DNA of 64,000 nucleotides from contig JASAND010000589.1 in NCBI GenBank assembly GCA_030248195.1, positions 32,064 to 96,063 of the forward strand, written 5' to 3'. Position numbers and translations under genes: made by a program. The notes under the pieces were generated by a model, which saw only the letters and a program-made list of their open reading frames with translations, did no database searches and was not told the origin of the DNA. The DNA comes from Trissonchulus latispiculum. Its lineage: Eukaryota; Nematoda; Enoplea; Enoplida; Ironidae. Of this stretch, positions 40,230 to 51,117 are shown one piece after another (positions within the stretch are counted from its first letter, which is position 1; every line of letters starts with the position of its first letter).

Positions 40230-41368
40230 TCATACCGACGTGGACCTACATAACCCCTGCTAATAGAGCGGGGTCTGACTGGTTGTTGACGTTGATTCCT
40301 TTGATCCTGATGGCCTTGCTGCCGTTGCGGCTCCTCTTGGTTACGCTGGTCCTGATTCCTTTGCCCTTGGTTCCGCTGGTTCTGGCCATAGCGACTCCGG
40401 GCAGGGGGGTCACCCTCCTGGCCTCTTTACCGATACTGCGTATGGATATTACCCCGTGCCTGGTTCTGACCCTGATCATTCTGACTCAGGGATTGCAGAT
40501 AAACTGGGCACTGTTGTTGCCTATGGCCAACCAACCCGCAATACCAACACCTGCCCATGGGTTGACGTGGTAGTGGCCGTTCGTCGTTACATTGATAACC
40601 CTGGTTACGGTTCTGGTTCTGATTCTGGCTCTGCTGTTGTGCCCGCTGCTGGTTCTGCTGGGGTCTCCCCTGTGTAGCATTATAGCATTGTGGGCCCTGG
40701 CTTTGGGCGCTGAAGACCGTAACAGCCTGTTCTCTGTACAATTCAACCTGTACCGACTCCACAATATGTAGGGCCCTGGTTATCAAATCGTTCTCTCGCA
40801 CGTGAGGCCAGAATTGCAAGTCGGCCAGTGGGGCCGCTATTCTAGATCGCAAATCCGATTTCAGGCCTCTTTTGAACTGAGCAACCACCTTCTTTTCTCG
40901 ATCGAAGCCAGGTTCGAATGGAAAGGCTTGCACCGCTAGCAAGCGCAGCGCTGCCATATAGTCGTGTGGCTTTTCCTGGGGCTCCTGCATCCGGCCATAG
41001 AATTGCTCTGCATACTGTTCCGTAGTAACGGGCAAGGGTTCGTACAACTGCCGGATCCTAGTCACTAGGTCCTCGAAGGTGTCAGGTGGGCACGGAGTCA
41101 TGGACTCTTTGACTTTGTCGTCAAGTAAGGTCCACAGAATTCTGTACTTCATGCTGACAGGAACATCATGAACCTTTACGGTGGTTTCAAAATTCGCCAA
41201 CCAGCTAGTAAACTTGATGCTACTCTGCGAACCTTGAAAAGGTTTTACCCCCTTAAAACCCTTCAGATATTCACCCAGGTGTTTAAAGCTCTCGTATGAA
41301 GATGGTTCTCGCTGCTCCGACGGGCGTGGTCGTTGCGACCGCTCTCGCCGAGAGGCAGGGTAATCCGG
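40184..41368 (-). CDS. Gag core with CCHC zinc knuckle, one in-frame TAA
   Basis: Retrotransposon Gag builds the cytoplasmic particle that packages element RNA. The frame opens after TGA at 41369 and includes HLGEYLKGFKGVKPF and SWLANFETTVKVHDVPV. The Gag helical core follows (MKYRILWTLLDDKVKE ... QLYEPLPVTTEQYAEQFYGR ... RRGLKSDLR-like region), then a Gln/Asn-rich linker, then CWYCGLVGHRQQQCP, a CX2CX4HX4C knuckle. A TAA at 40427-40429 interrupts it, but the same frame continues 81 codons with the same Arg/Asn/Gln-rich composition to TAG at 40184. That implies either a recent nonsense mutation or readthrough. It resembles Ty3/gypsy Gag most. Confidence 0.7.
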
Positions 41369-41610
41369 TCACGCGAGTAGCGTCTAGGACTAGGCGTTCT
41401 ACGCACGGGCGATGGAGACGGATAGCCCCGTGATGGGGTTCTGGACCGCCGTATATCCTCTCGACGCCGGCGGGGTTGCGCCACCGGCGATTCTCTCACC
41501 TGATCATCAGATGAATCTAAATGTACAAGTGGTGGAACCCGTTGCTGGCTCCCTCTGCGACTACGGACTGGCTCTGGACTCGACTGCCGGGCCGGCTGAG
41601 ACTGCCCCAT
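41263..41610 (-). CDS. retroelement ORF, Arg/Ser-rich (115 aa)
   Basis: MGQSQPARQSSPEPVRSRRG then SRTPSRGYPSPSPVRRTPSP: an RS/SP-rich, strongly basic stretch plausible as the nucleic-acid-binding part of Gag. It overlaps the upstream frame (41517-42374) and the downstream Gag core, each time in the -1 register. Confidence 0.5.
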   Translation of the reverse strand: MGQSQPARQSSPEPVRSRRGSQQRVPPLVHLDSSDDQVRESPVAQPRRRREDIRRSRTPSRGYPSPSPVRRTPSPRRYSRDRITLPLGESGRNDHARRSSENHLHTRALNTWVNI

Positions 41611-42374
41611 TTGAAACGGGGAGCCCCGGCATCTGGATCCATGCTTGGATTAGGCCACATACGCAATAGTTCCATACAGACTCGAGGAAAATTCTGCTCG
41701 AGTGCCTCCCATGTTTTCTGCGGGATTTCCGCTATCCATGCTGTAAGCAGGCCTCTGATCACGCTATATTCCTGCTCAGTCAAGCCCCGTACCCGGAAAA
41801 GGCCCGCAGTGTCCGGCGCTTGGGGCCGATGTCTAACAGGGGCCGTGGGTTGGTCCCGTAGCGGGACCACCCAAGCATCCATCGGTCCACACACTTTCGG
41901 TTTCCTATCCAGTTCCGGTTCGGGGTCATCGCCATCCGGTCGTTGGCTGCTGTTAACCCGTTTCGGGCGTCTTGACCGTGTGAGGTCGATATGTGCTGTA
42001 GCACGAAACCGTGGGCCTGAAGCCGCTGGTTCACTAGGGCCTGCTAGCCCTGACTGTCGCTGTTGTCCAGTCCCCCCTTGCCGTTGCGGCTTAGAACGGG
42101 TAAACGGAGGAAATGGCATAGCTCCGGGTTGTCTGCGCACAAGGGAGCTATCCGATCCTAATCGTGGTCGCTGTTGGAATAAATTCAATTCCAATTGGCT
42201 AATAAAAGCACGCAAATCCGAAACGTCAGAAATACCTGGCATTGATGCTAGCGGCTCCCTGTTAGACTCTCTATTCTGGAGGGCAGAATCAATCCGAGCC
42301 AGCTTGAGGCGTAGGAATTCCAATTGTTCTCTAAAACTTGCCTGTTCATCCCATTCCTCTTCAATAACCTCCCC
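41517..42374 (-). CDS. retroelement Gag-like N-terminal region, part 2
   Basis: Opens directly after a TAG at 42375 and stays in the same frame as the ORF before it. Contains a likely coiled coil (EEEWDEQASFREQLEFLRLK, LRAFISQLELNLFQQ), a Pro/Arg-rich linker, then a folded-looking LTEQEYSVIRGLLTAWIAEI ... WEALEQNFPRVCMELLRMW module. No named domain. Confidence 0.5.
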   Translation of the reverse strand, partial: GEVIEEEWDEQASFREQLEFLRLKLARIDSALQNRESNREPLASMPGISDVSDLRAFISQLELNLFQQRPRLGSDSSLVRRQPGAMPFPPFTRSKPQRQGGTGQQRQSGLAGPSEPAASGPRFRATAHIDLTRSRRPKRVNSSQRPDGDDPEPELDRKPKVCGPMDAWVVPLRDQPTAPVRHRPQAPDTAGLFRVRGLTEQEYSVIRGLLTAWIAEIPQKTWEALEQNFPRVCMELLRMWPNPSMDPDAGAPRFKWGSLSRPGSRVQSQSVVAEGASNGFHHLYI

Positions 42375-42734
42375 CTAATCAGTAGGTGACAGGAATTCAT
42401 CGGTCTTCTGTGAGGCCTCGTCCTCTTGTTGGTCATCATGACCCTGATCCGTAAAGTCTTCCTGTGGTTCCTCCTTTTTGGAGGTTTTATTTTTGGCCGA
42501 ATCCGATCGCAGAAATGGTCTACTAAGCGCAGCGCCCGTAGAGGCTGGGCCAGCAGATGCCTGGCTTGTCGAGGATTGGGTAGAGGAATTCTTGCTCAAA
42601 GCCGGTTGGGGAAACAACCGCCCAAAGCCATCTGCATTCAAGGGCCGGTTGTCCATAGCGTTACTTGAAGTGGCCGTATCAGCCGGCTTGGTCGAAGCCT
42701 TAGTCGTTTTCACCGGTGAATGTTGTACCGACAT
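42375..42734 (-). CDS. retroelement Gag-like N-terminal region, part 1
   Basis: 119 aa starting at the first good ATG after the 5' LTR, Ser/Thr/Ala/Lys-rich and disordered, ending in EFLSPTD then TAG. The frame continues beyond TAG without another stop for 285 codons. The context after the stop is GGGGAG; a TAG followed by G-rich sequence resembles, but does not prove, known retroviral readthrough contexts. Confidence 0.5.
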   Translation of the reverse strand: MSVQHSPVKTTKASTKPADTATSSNAMDNRPLNADGFGRLFPQPALSKNSSTQSSTSQASAGPASTGAALSRPFLRSDSAKNKTSKKEEPQEDFTDQGHDDQQEDEASQKTDEFLSPTD

Positions 42735-43004
42735 TTATAAAATTTTCTAGGAAAAGGTACGCAAAATATAGGGCCGAAAATTATACTCGTACACTTGGTT
42801 AAAATAGAAACTTGGATTAAAACAAAACGCCTAAAGGAACAACTAAATTAATTACACAAGAGAAATACTAAGAGATCAAATCCGAGAAAGGACAAGAAAG
42901 ACAAATGACAAAAATAATACGGCAAAAAGGAAAAAGCAAAGATGCAAGAGTTGAACTAAAACTGGGAAAAAGAAAAAAAGAAAGGTCGAAGACTGGCAGC
43001 CTAA
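42735..43004 (-). other. retroelement leader between 5' LTR and first ORF
   Basis: A/G-rich non-coding leader. An ORF at 42868-43059 is unlikely to be translated. No clear tRNA primer-binding site. Confidence 0.4.
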
Positions 43005-44216
43005 TGTAAAGTTGGAAAGGTATAGCAGACCAAACTTTACGTGTGGAAACTGTGCGCATATGGAAACGACGAACCTGGAGGAGACTTATGTTCCAGTCGA
43101 CCTGGGCTGGATCTCGCCAATAATAATTAAATCTAACAGACGACTAAATGACTAAATGAAGCCCACTAAGGGGCGAATAGCTACCTAACTATCAACTGTA
43201 GAAAGAACTTTGTATAAATTAAATACACGCTCGGTGAATAATTAACCTACCTAAGACTGGAACAATTCAGAATCCTACCTACCGACTATACAATTCTAAT
43301 AAAACCTAAACTAAGAACACCCTAACGGCTCAGTGACTGAGACCGCATTTAATTAAGTATAAACAAAGGGAGCGACTCCCGAAAATACCACAAGCCAGTA
43401 TGTGGAATTTCAACAAAGGAACATTCATCATAAAAGTTACAGAGCAGGCCAAATTCAGGCAAGCATAAATTCTAAGAAGTAAATAAATTTAAACAGGACA
43501 CAAATAAGATTTAGACACAAATACAAGACAAATTTCGCACACAGATGCAACCCCCAAAATGTATAAACCCCTTTTAAATTAATGCCTCAAAGATATTTCC
43601 CTAAGCCGTCGCGGCTGACAACATTATAGCACTTGACATACCAAACCTTTTTCTAAAACAAATAGTGTTATTAGTTACTAGTTAAAATAAAATAATACGC
43701 AATAACACACCACTAATAATTTTAAAGTGACCCACGAGGTCGCCTCGGAGCCTGCACTACAAAGCAAAAACAATCAATAACTTACGGCACCAAGGGGGTC
43801 CAAACTAAAAGGCTCAAAATAACACACTTGAGAATAAGGCCACAGAGATAGAGACGGCCGCACGCTAAGAGATGAAAAGAGAAGACTGACTAGTTTTAAA
43901 GTGAAGTCTGAGAGAGATGCCTAGTGAATTTTGATTGGCTAGTTTTAAGACCCCCTTTGCAGACGGGATGCTCAGAGCGCATCCAGAGAAATTTCAAAAA
44001 ACAAGCAGCGCCACCTAGCAGCTAAGTGGGCTGAATAAAACACTCACCATTTCAACATAGAAAATACATCAATTTCAGCACAATTTCACACACCTTTCCA
44101 CAACACACCTTTCTCATCAAAAATACCATTTTCACTCAAATTTCACATTAAAACAAATTCACTAAAACACATATTCGACTCACAAAAAGGGGCAGACGTA
44201 ACGTCTCCCGATTACA
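43005..44216 (-). repeat. LTR 2 (5' LTR of the minus-strand element)
   Basis: Nearly identical to LTR 3, and close to LTR 1. Followed by TAAG (44217-44220), the same 4-bp target duplication found before LTR 1, so LTR 1 and LTR 2 bound one original insertion. Confidence 0.85.
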
Positions 44217-44572
44217 TAAGTACTTATTCCACACCGACGAAAGCATTTATATTATATATCATAAGTAGTGTTGCCACGCCAACGTAAGTATTGACAACAT
44301 TATGGTATTCAGTTAGTACGACCAAGAGTGCATAATATAAGAGTGTGCCACTAGGCACACTCTACGTTATCAGAGCAAAAACTATGCTCTGCTCGCTAAC
44401 GGCCCACCCCCCCGCAAATCAGACCCTAGTGACCCCCCCCGTAAATCAGTACCTAGTCGAAACGGGGGTACGCTCACTCGCTCTATGTTTATTCCTCACT
44501 GACGTCAGTATTTACATAGTATATATATATATATATACATATATATATGTGTGTATATATATATTTCGTAAG
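44217..44572. repeat. duplicated flanks between LTR 2 and LTR 3
   Basis: 44217-44492 is a direct copy of 45785-46062 (downstream flank, including the first part of a MITE). 44488-44572 is a direct copy of about 36849-36933 (upstream flank with the (TA)n and TTCGTAAG). They join at TTTATT, shared by both parents, so the join is a microhomology junction of a tandem duplication. Confidence 0.8.
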
Positions 44573-45784
44573 TGTAAAGTTAGAAAGGTATAGCAGACCA
44601 AACTTTACGTGTGGAAACTGTGCGCATATGGAAACGACGAACCTGGAGGAGACTTATGTTCCAGTCGACCTGGGCTGGATCTCGCCAATAATAATTAAAT
44701 CTAACAGACGACTAAATGACTAAATGAAGCCCACTAAGGGGCGAATAGCTACCTAACTATCAACTGTAGAAAGAACTTTGTATAAATTAAATACACGCTC
44801 GGTGAATAATTAACCTACCTAAGACTGGAACAATTCAGAATCCTACCTACCGACTATACAATTCTAATAAAACCTAAACTAAGAACACCCTAACGGCTCA
44901 GTGACTGAGACCGCATTTAATTAAGTATAAACAAAGGGAGCGACTCCCGAAAATACCACAAGCCAGTATGTGGAATTTCAACAAAGGAACATTCATCATA
45001 AAAGTTACAGAGCAGGCCAAATTCAGGCAAGCATAAATTCTAAGAAGTAAATAAATTTAAACAGGACACAAATAAGATTTAGACACAAATACAAGACAAA
45101 TTTCGCACACAGATGCAACCCCCAAAATGTATAAACCCCTTTTAAATTAATGCCTCAAAGATATTTCCCTAAGCCGTCGCGGCTGACAATATTATAGCAC
45201 TTGACATACCAAACCTTTTTCTAAAACAAATAGTGTTATTAGTTACTAGTTAAAATAAAATAATACGCAATAACACACCACTAATAATTTTAAAGTGACC
45301 CACGAGGTCGCCTCGGAGCCTGCACTACAAAGCAAAAACAATCAATAACTTACGGCACCAAGGGGGTCCAAACTAAAAGGCTCAAAATAACACACTTGAG
45401 AATAAGGCCACAGAGATAGAGACGGCCGCACGCTAAGAGATGAAAAGAGAAGACTGACTAGTTTTAAAGTGAAGTCTGAGAGAGATGCCTAGTGAATTTT
45501 GATTGGCTTGTTTTAAGACCCCCTTTGCAGACGGGATGCTCAGAGCGCATCCAGAGAAATTTCAAAAAACAAGCAGCGCCACCTAGCAGCTAAGTGGGCT
45601 GAATAAAACACACACCATTTCAACATAGAAAATACATCAATTTCAGCACAATTTCACACACCTTTCCACAACACACCTTTCTCATCAAAAATACCATTTT
45701 CACTCAAATTTCACATTAAAACAAATTCACTAAAACACATATTCGACTCACAAAAAGGGGCAGACGTAACGTCTCCCGATTACA
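44573..45784 (-). repeat. LTR 3 (solo LTR)
   Basis: 1,212 bp, flanked by TAAG on both sides (44569-44572, 45785-45788), with no internal sequence. It shares the CTAAATGA duplication and AAACAAATTCAC variant with LTR 2, not LTR 1. Best explained as a solo LTR in the second unit of a tandem duplication. Confidence 0.85.
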
Positions 45785-45890
45785 TAAGTACTTATTCCAC
45801 ACCGACGAAAGCATTTATATTATATATCATAAGTAGTGTTGCCACGCCAACGTAAGTATTGACAACATTATGGTATTCAGTTAGTACGAC

Positions 45891-46270
45891 CAAGAGTGCA
45901 TAATATAAGAGTGTGCCACTAGGCACACTCTACGTTATCAGAGCAAAAACTATGCTCTGCTCGCTAACGGCCCACCCCCCCGCAAATCAGACCCTAGTGA
46001 CCCCCCCCCCGTAAATCAGTACCTAGTCGAAACGGGGGTACGCTCACTCGCTCTATGTTTATGTGCTTAAGCTCGAAAACACAACCAGTACGTGCGTTTT
46101 TGTGCCTGCTTCGAGCTTTAGAACACAAACATAGCTCACAAAATTCTTTGAAGTGATGGGTCTAATTTGCGGGGGGGGGGGGAGGGTGGGCCGTTAGCGA
46201 GCAGAGCATTGTTTTTGCTCTGATAACATAGAGCGTGCCTAGTGGCACACTCTTATATTATGTACTCTTG
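45891..46270. mobile_element. CAAGAGTGC-family MITE with 7-bp target duplication
   Basis: Starts CAAGAGTGCATAATATAAGA, ends TCTTATATTATGTACTCTTG, and is flanked by perfect GTACGAC (45884-45890, 46271-46277). A truncated direct copy is at 44333-44492, cut by the tandem-duplication junction. The interior contains inverse CTCGAAAACACA/TGTGTT-like parts, a G run and a C run. Confidence 0.8.
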
Positions 46271-46673
46271 GTACGACTACTTTCCACCGGCTGCCTTTTA
46301 TATGTAGTATGTGCAAACTATTGTATACGTTTCAATGATGAGGCATTTATTGATCATTCTATATGTGTAGTTAGGTAAACGCTGTTAAGCAACGATAGCG
46401 TAAGAGGCTTGCACATAAAATACCGTAAGTTTTAAAAAATATTTGTGTAGTTATAAATCTTGCGGCCCTCCCCCAATAATCAGATTCAAGAAAAGGTTCT
46501 ATCTAATTTCACCTTACAATCAGCAACCACGAAAGATAATCACTTGAGCAAACATTGATTTATGACAGCAACACATACATTATATACATAATACGCTTGA
46601 CGCATGTGTATCTACTTACACAACATTCTGTAAGTACTTACATGAAATTGTGTAAGTAATTGCATGGAATTAT

Positions 46674-47478
46674 TTAAGGTGGTGGTGTCCTTTTATTCAG
46701 TGCTTTTGTGGTGATTTTTTGAAACGCTATAACATTCGCAATTTTGGTTTTGGAAAGAGCTTATATACATTGTTTTAAAGCTTATTATCTGTACATTCAC
46801 ATGAGCTTACGAAACTGGCAAAATTAGAAAAACCCAGCAGAAATTTTTTGACATGCTGACATGTAACAGGATGAATATAGACCTTATATTTTTTTGAACA
46901 TCGATTTCTCAAAACTGAAGAATCAGCCAAAAGTTCTTTTTGTGCTACGATATGAAGGACATATGGGCGTTTTTTTGATTTGGTCAGCAGATCTCAACGC
47001 TCGAGAAAATCGGCCAAATGCACGGTAACACGAAATTTCGCAACTTCTCATTGAGTTTTCTTGCTACTCGACACGTTTTAGCCCAAACCAAGAAAAACGT
47101 CCCTAAGCAGAAGTACGAATTTCGATTCTGCCAAAACTCTCCGGAATCCGTCAAGTGGTTGTTGAGAAATCGATTTTTTGACCCTCACAACAGTTTTTTG
47201 CTTATACTGACTTAACCACTGGATAGTTCATTATAAAAGCAAATATGTTCATTTTCGCGTCCTCTTTCCAGCCATAACAACCAATCTCGTATCTTGTCTA
47301 CTTACTGGGAACCTAAGGCCAAAAACTAAAACTTTCTTATCTTTTGGCCTAAAAATACGGGACAGGTCCCAGAATGTTAAAGAGCACGGAAATAAATTAT
47401 TTCGTAAGTTTTAGCCATTTACGTAAAGGATTAAAGCTGTATGAGTCAAAAATACCCGAAAGGAAACCAGCACCTTAA
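46674..47478. mobile_element. TTAA-flanked element (copy E5)
   Basis: TTAA at 46674 followed by GGTGGTGGTGTCC; right end GGAAACCAGCACC TTAA at 47475-47478. It matches E4 (51395-52414) in inverted orientation: CCCGAAAGGAAACCAGCACC here against GGTGTTGGTTTCCTTTCGGG there. The open frame at 47018-47215 is not conserved. Confidence 0.7.
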
Positions 47479-47928
47479 GTGCTTACTTAGAGTGGGCAAG
47501 CACCTGGCTCAAAACATATATATATGCACTGCTTACGCGTCGTCATTGTTTCTACATTTACACACATTACAATACATTGCCTGCTGTATTATATCTGCAT
47601 AGAAATCACATTCATTATATAAATAAATTATAGAACCATATATATGTAGTAATAAATTTGTGCTTAGTGTATGTACGTCTGGCTTACAATGATTACAAAA
47701 TACCAAATGCAATACACTTAGTTAACATAGCGTTGTTCAAAGTTGGCTGAGAAATGTATATAAGTAACGTTCTGTCAGCTTACTCATATCCTTTTGCATA
47801 GTAGCACTAACGTCTAGCCCATTTTCTTATTTTTTATGTCTATAACATTATGAGTACAACGTATACCACAGCCAATGGGCACTGTGAGCGCTCTTACCCA
47901 GAGAGAACTAGTCTCTGGAGCTCCTGCC

Positions 47929-49556
47929 TAGGGTTGCGCCGTTAGCAAAATTACGGGGCCGGCCCCGGCCCCGGCCCCGTTACATGGCCCCGGCCCGGCC
48001 CTGTTACACGGCCCCGGCGGCCCCAACGGCCCCAGCGGCCCCAGACTCCATTTAACAGTCTCTTGCAAGTGTATTGGCACTATACCATACACTGGCAGTC
48101 TTAATGCTTTGTTCGGATACCAATTTTAATAAATATAGTATTTATTTCTGCTTGAGCAGGTAATGTATAAAATGAAAATTGTATGTTTAGTGCATTGTGA
48201 GTTATTTCTCTATTCAGAAGTCCTATCTTCAGCACACACCTAGTTTAGGTAAGATTTTTGTGGCCAAATTATGAAAATTAAGTTTATAAACTATTTAAAC
48301 AGCAGAACTGACAGCCTCCACGCAGTCTTTGCCTGCTAGCAATCTAAGCGGTTGTAGATTTTTGAGCACTAGTGTTGCTTGGGAGCTGCACACAGGTACA
48401 TTAGGGAATTCAGGCTGCGCTTGACAAGGGAATCATGAAATAATAATAAAGGTTTGCCTTTCCCTATAATTTGGAACGAAGTACGTTTAAGAACGTAGGT
48501 TGTATTTCTGAACCAAATATTGTATTTGCGCTACGTTACCATTTCGTTTGCTACGGAAAGGGAAGCCTGACGTGCTGAGAAATCAGAAACGTTTACTTAG
48601 GCATTTCAGAAAATAATTTCGGTGCAATATCGGAAGAAATAACTAATGCAAAGTCATGTGAAATTGTAAAGAAAACTTAAGGCTTACAGCGTTTAGCCGA
48701 GCTTCGAACAGAAAGACATGTTTTGCAATTGAATAATGTCAGGCTTACAACTAGCTTGTCAGGAAATAGCTTGCTTGCGAAGTGCTAGCTACGATAATAG
48801 CTACAATTGCTACGATAATGGTTATTTGTTAACACTTATTCTTAGCACGTGCTGCTAATATTTTATGTTTTGTGTAATATACATATACATTTCAAAGCTA
48901 GTCTTTTGCTATTATAATACTATTAATATTTTTGAATCACAGCTTTCTAAAGATTTAAATATTAACGATATTGATATTGCTTTGACATTCAGCTGTTAAG
49001 CAGAACAATGTTGACAACTTGCGGTAATTCCTATATCAAATTTGGAAAAATTTCCCAGTTTTACGAAGCTGGCTTTATTGAATCATATCAGTAGTGGAGG
49101 AAACTTTGCAAACCTCAAACAAAGGTTTTCAAACCCCCAAGCAAACAGATGTCAAGCACTAATATAATAAATATAATAAGCCAAATATATAGAAAACTGA
49201 AAAATGTGACTCACACTTTGTCTGCAGGTCACAGCAAGCACATACAGGCAAATTTAAGTACGTTTGAAACAAACAAAAATTATTATCTGGCTGGCACAGC
49301 GTCACATTAAAGAGACATGTGTGCTACGTACGCCAAGAAATATCCATATGCACAACAGAAATAAATAATAAAGTGTGTTATATACATTGGGACGGCACGG
49401 CGGGGCCTACGGGGCCGACGGGGCCGTCGGGGCCCGCGGGGCCTTGTAACGGGGCCAGGCCCCAAAGTGAACGGGGCCGGGCCGTTGGAAAATTTTGCGG
49501 GGCCGGGCCGAATTGGGGCCGCCCCGGCCCCGTTACACGGACCCGGCGCAACCCTA
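47929..49556. mobile_element. non-autonomous hAT-type element with GC-rich ends
   Basis: TIRs TAGGGTTGCGCCG (left) and CGGCGCAACCCTA (right), flanked by a perfect 8-bp duplication CTCCTGCC (47921-47928 and 49557-49564), the hallmark of hAT insertion. Roughly 100-200 bp at each end are built from GGGGCC/GGCCCC units (for example CCCCGGCCCCGGCCCC), while the 1.3-kb middle is AT-rich and non-coding. No transposase. It interrupts a member of the GAGCTCCTGCCTGG foldback family. Confidence 0.9.
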
Positions 49557-49564
49557 CTCCTGCC

Positions 49565-50400
49565 TGGTTGTCCCAGAAGGACAGCCAGCTCGGCTCTATC
49601 TGTGCTGCAACATAGCCAGAGAAAGTTTTATCAAAAGTATTTATTTGGTGCTATGCACAGAAAAAGGACTGCAGTGGCCCGCGGATCTCAGTAGAAATAC
49701 AAACAGCATTTACATCAAGAAAATTAGGTAAATGCGGGCCAGCAGGCGGATCCACGAAGGATACAAGGCACTAATCATAAAGAAATAATGAAAACGCCTG
49801 CCTACAGTCACTAATTCCGAAGCCCAAGCCCAAACAGGAGAGAGCCAATGGGCGCTGTGAGCGCTCTTACCCAGAGAGAACTAGTCTCTGGAGCTCCTTC
49901 CAGGTTGTCCCAGAAGGACAGCCAGCTCGGCATCTGTGCTGCAACATAGCCAGATAATGTTTTATCAGGTAGGCGTTTTTCATTATTTCTTTATGATAAT
50001 GCTTTGTATCCTTCGTGGATCCGCCTGCTGGGCCGCGTTTACCTCATTTTCTTGATGTAAACTGTTTGTATCTCTACGGAGATCCGCGGGCCACTGCAGT
50101 CCTCTTTCTGTGAATAGCACACTCAGAGAGGTTTTGATAAAACCTTCTCTGGCTATTTTGCAGCAGAGATAAAGCCGAGCTGGCTGTCCTTCTGGGACAA
50201 CCAGGCAGGAGCTCCAGAGACTAGGTCTCTCTGGGTAAGAGCGCTCACAGCGCCCATTGGCTCTCTCCTGTTCGGACTAAGGCTTCGGCCTTAGTGACTG
50301 CATGCAAGCGTTTTTCATTATTTCTTTATGAATTAATGCCTTGTATCCTTCGTGGATCCGCCTGCTGGCCCGCGTTTACCTCATTTTCTTGATGTATATG
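49565..50400. mobile_element. foldback repeats of the GAGCTCCTGCCTGGTTGTCC family
   Basis: Inverted copies of a roughly 350-bp unit at 49565-49920 and 50000-50390 (GGTAAATGCGGGCCAGCAGG against CCTGCTGGCCCGCGTTTACC; CAGAAGGACAGCCAGCTCGG against CCGAGCTGGCTGTCCTTCTG). A partial third copy lies before the hAT element at 47870-47928, and another at 34040-34345. Confidence 0.7.
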
Positions 50401-51110
50401 ATACTCACCATGTAATTCTTACACGGCTCGTATAGTGCCTTTGTGGAATATTTTCTTGATTTCATTCAAAATTATGCAAAGGTGTGTGCCAACTTTATGC
50501 AAATCAATCTAAATTACTCTGCTGTGTACGGTCCAAGGCCGGAGATAGCTAATTCTTCTTTCTTTCAATTTTTGATCGCGCAACCAGTCAGTTGTCATGC
50601 CAAAGTTCTGGGAGTCGCCCGCTTCTCTCTCCAACACCTATCACGTCAGGTTTGTGAGCCTACGGGCAATTTTGGGACTGTAACTTGGGGGTTTTTCCCT
50701 TTTGGGGATTTGGGGGTGTTCTCCCACTTTTGTGTGTGGTTCATAAAAGGTGCTTGCTCTAGTTTTGTTTTGTTCACTCTAGAAGGAGCATTTTGTGTCT
50801 TTTGTGAAAGTTTTTTATGTTTCGGAATTCTGGTTAATTTCGTAATTTCTTGTAAAGTAAATCCGTGTTAAATTAGGGTCGTGTCGTTTTTATTCTTGTT
50901 AGGTTAGCGATTAAGTAGGGAGTATCAGACATATTGCACACTCCAATACGAACCTTTAATCTTTACTGAAACCAAATTATTTATTCAGAATTTCAATATT
51001 CGACACCGTTGTCAATTACGGTATGTACTTATACAACATTCCTGTAAGTATTTACATCAAATAATGTAAGCATTTACCACAAAATACGTTGTATTATTAA
51101 CAAAAAAGTT
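50401..51110. other. no gene supported
   Basis: A 142-codon frame (50443-50871, +) is Phe/Cys/Val-rich from T-rich DNA and lacks a domain, splice context or conservation inside the window. I treat it as unsupported. Confidence 0.4.
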
Positions 51111-51117
51111 TTTCCTG

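Larger units (their letters stand above)
38138..43004 (-). mobile_element. internal region of a Gag-bearing, pol-less LTR retroelement
   Basis: 4.87 kb between LTR 1 and LTR 2, coding on the minus strand. It contains a Gag core with a CCHC knuckle and several other open frames, but no RT, RNase H or integrase motif in any frame, so it should be non-autonomous. The layout resembles TR-GAG/LARD-type elements known mainly from plants. Polypurine tract near 38138-38147. The sequence next to the 5' LTR reads TTAGGCTGCCAGTC in element sense and does not start with TGG, so no obvious tRNA primer-binding site. Confidence 0.75.

Noticed and set aside
39532..42378. Long plus-strand ORFs opposite the retroelement (39552-40055, 41521-42378 and others)
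   Set aside because: Antisense shadows of GC-rich Gag coding sequence. LTR orientation, polypurine tract and zinc knuckle all place coding on the minus strand.
44345..44593. 82-codon ORF across the duplicated flank
   Set aside because: Crosses a tandem-duplication junction and a (TA)n tract; not coding.
50443..50871. 142-codon Phe/Cys/Val-rich ORF
   Set aside because: T-rich DNA product without motif, homologue or splice sites; kept only as an unsupported stretch.
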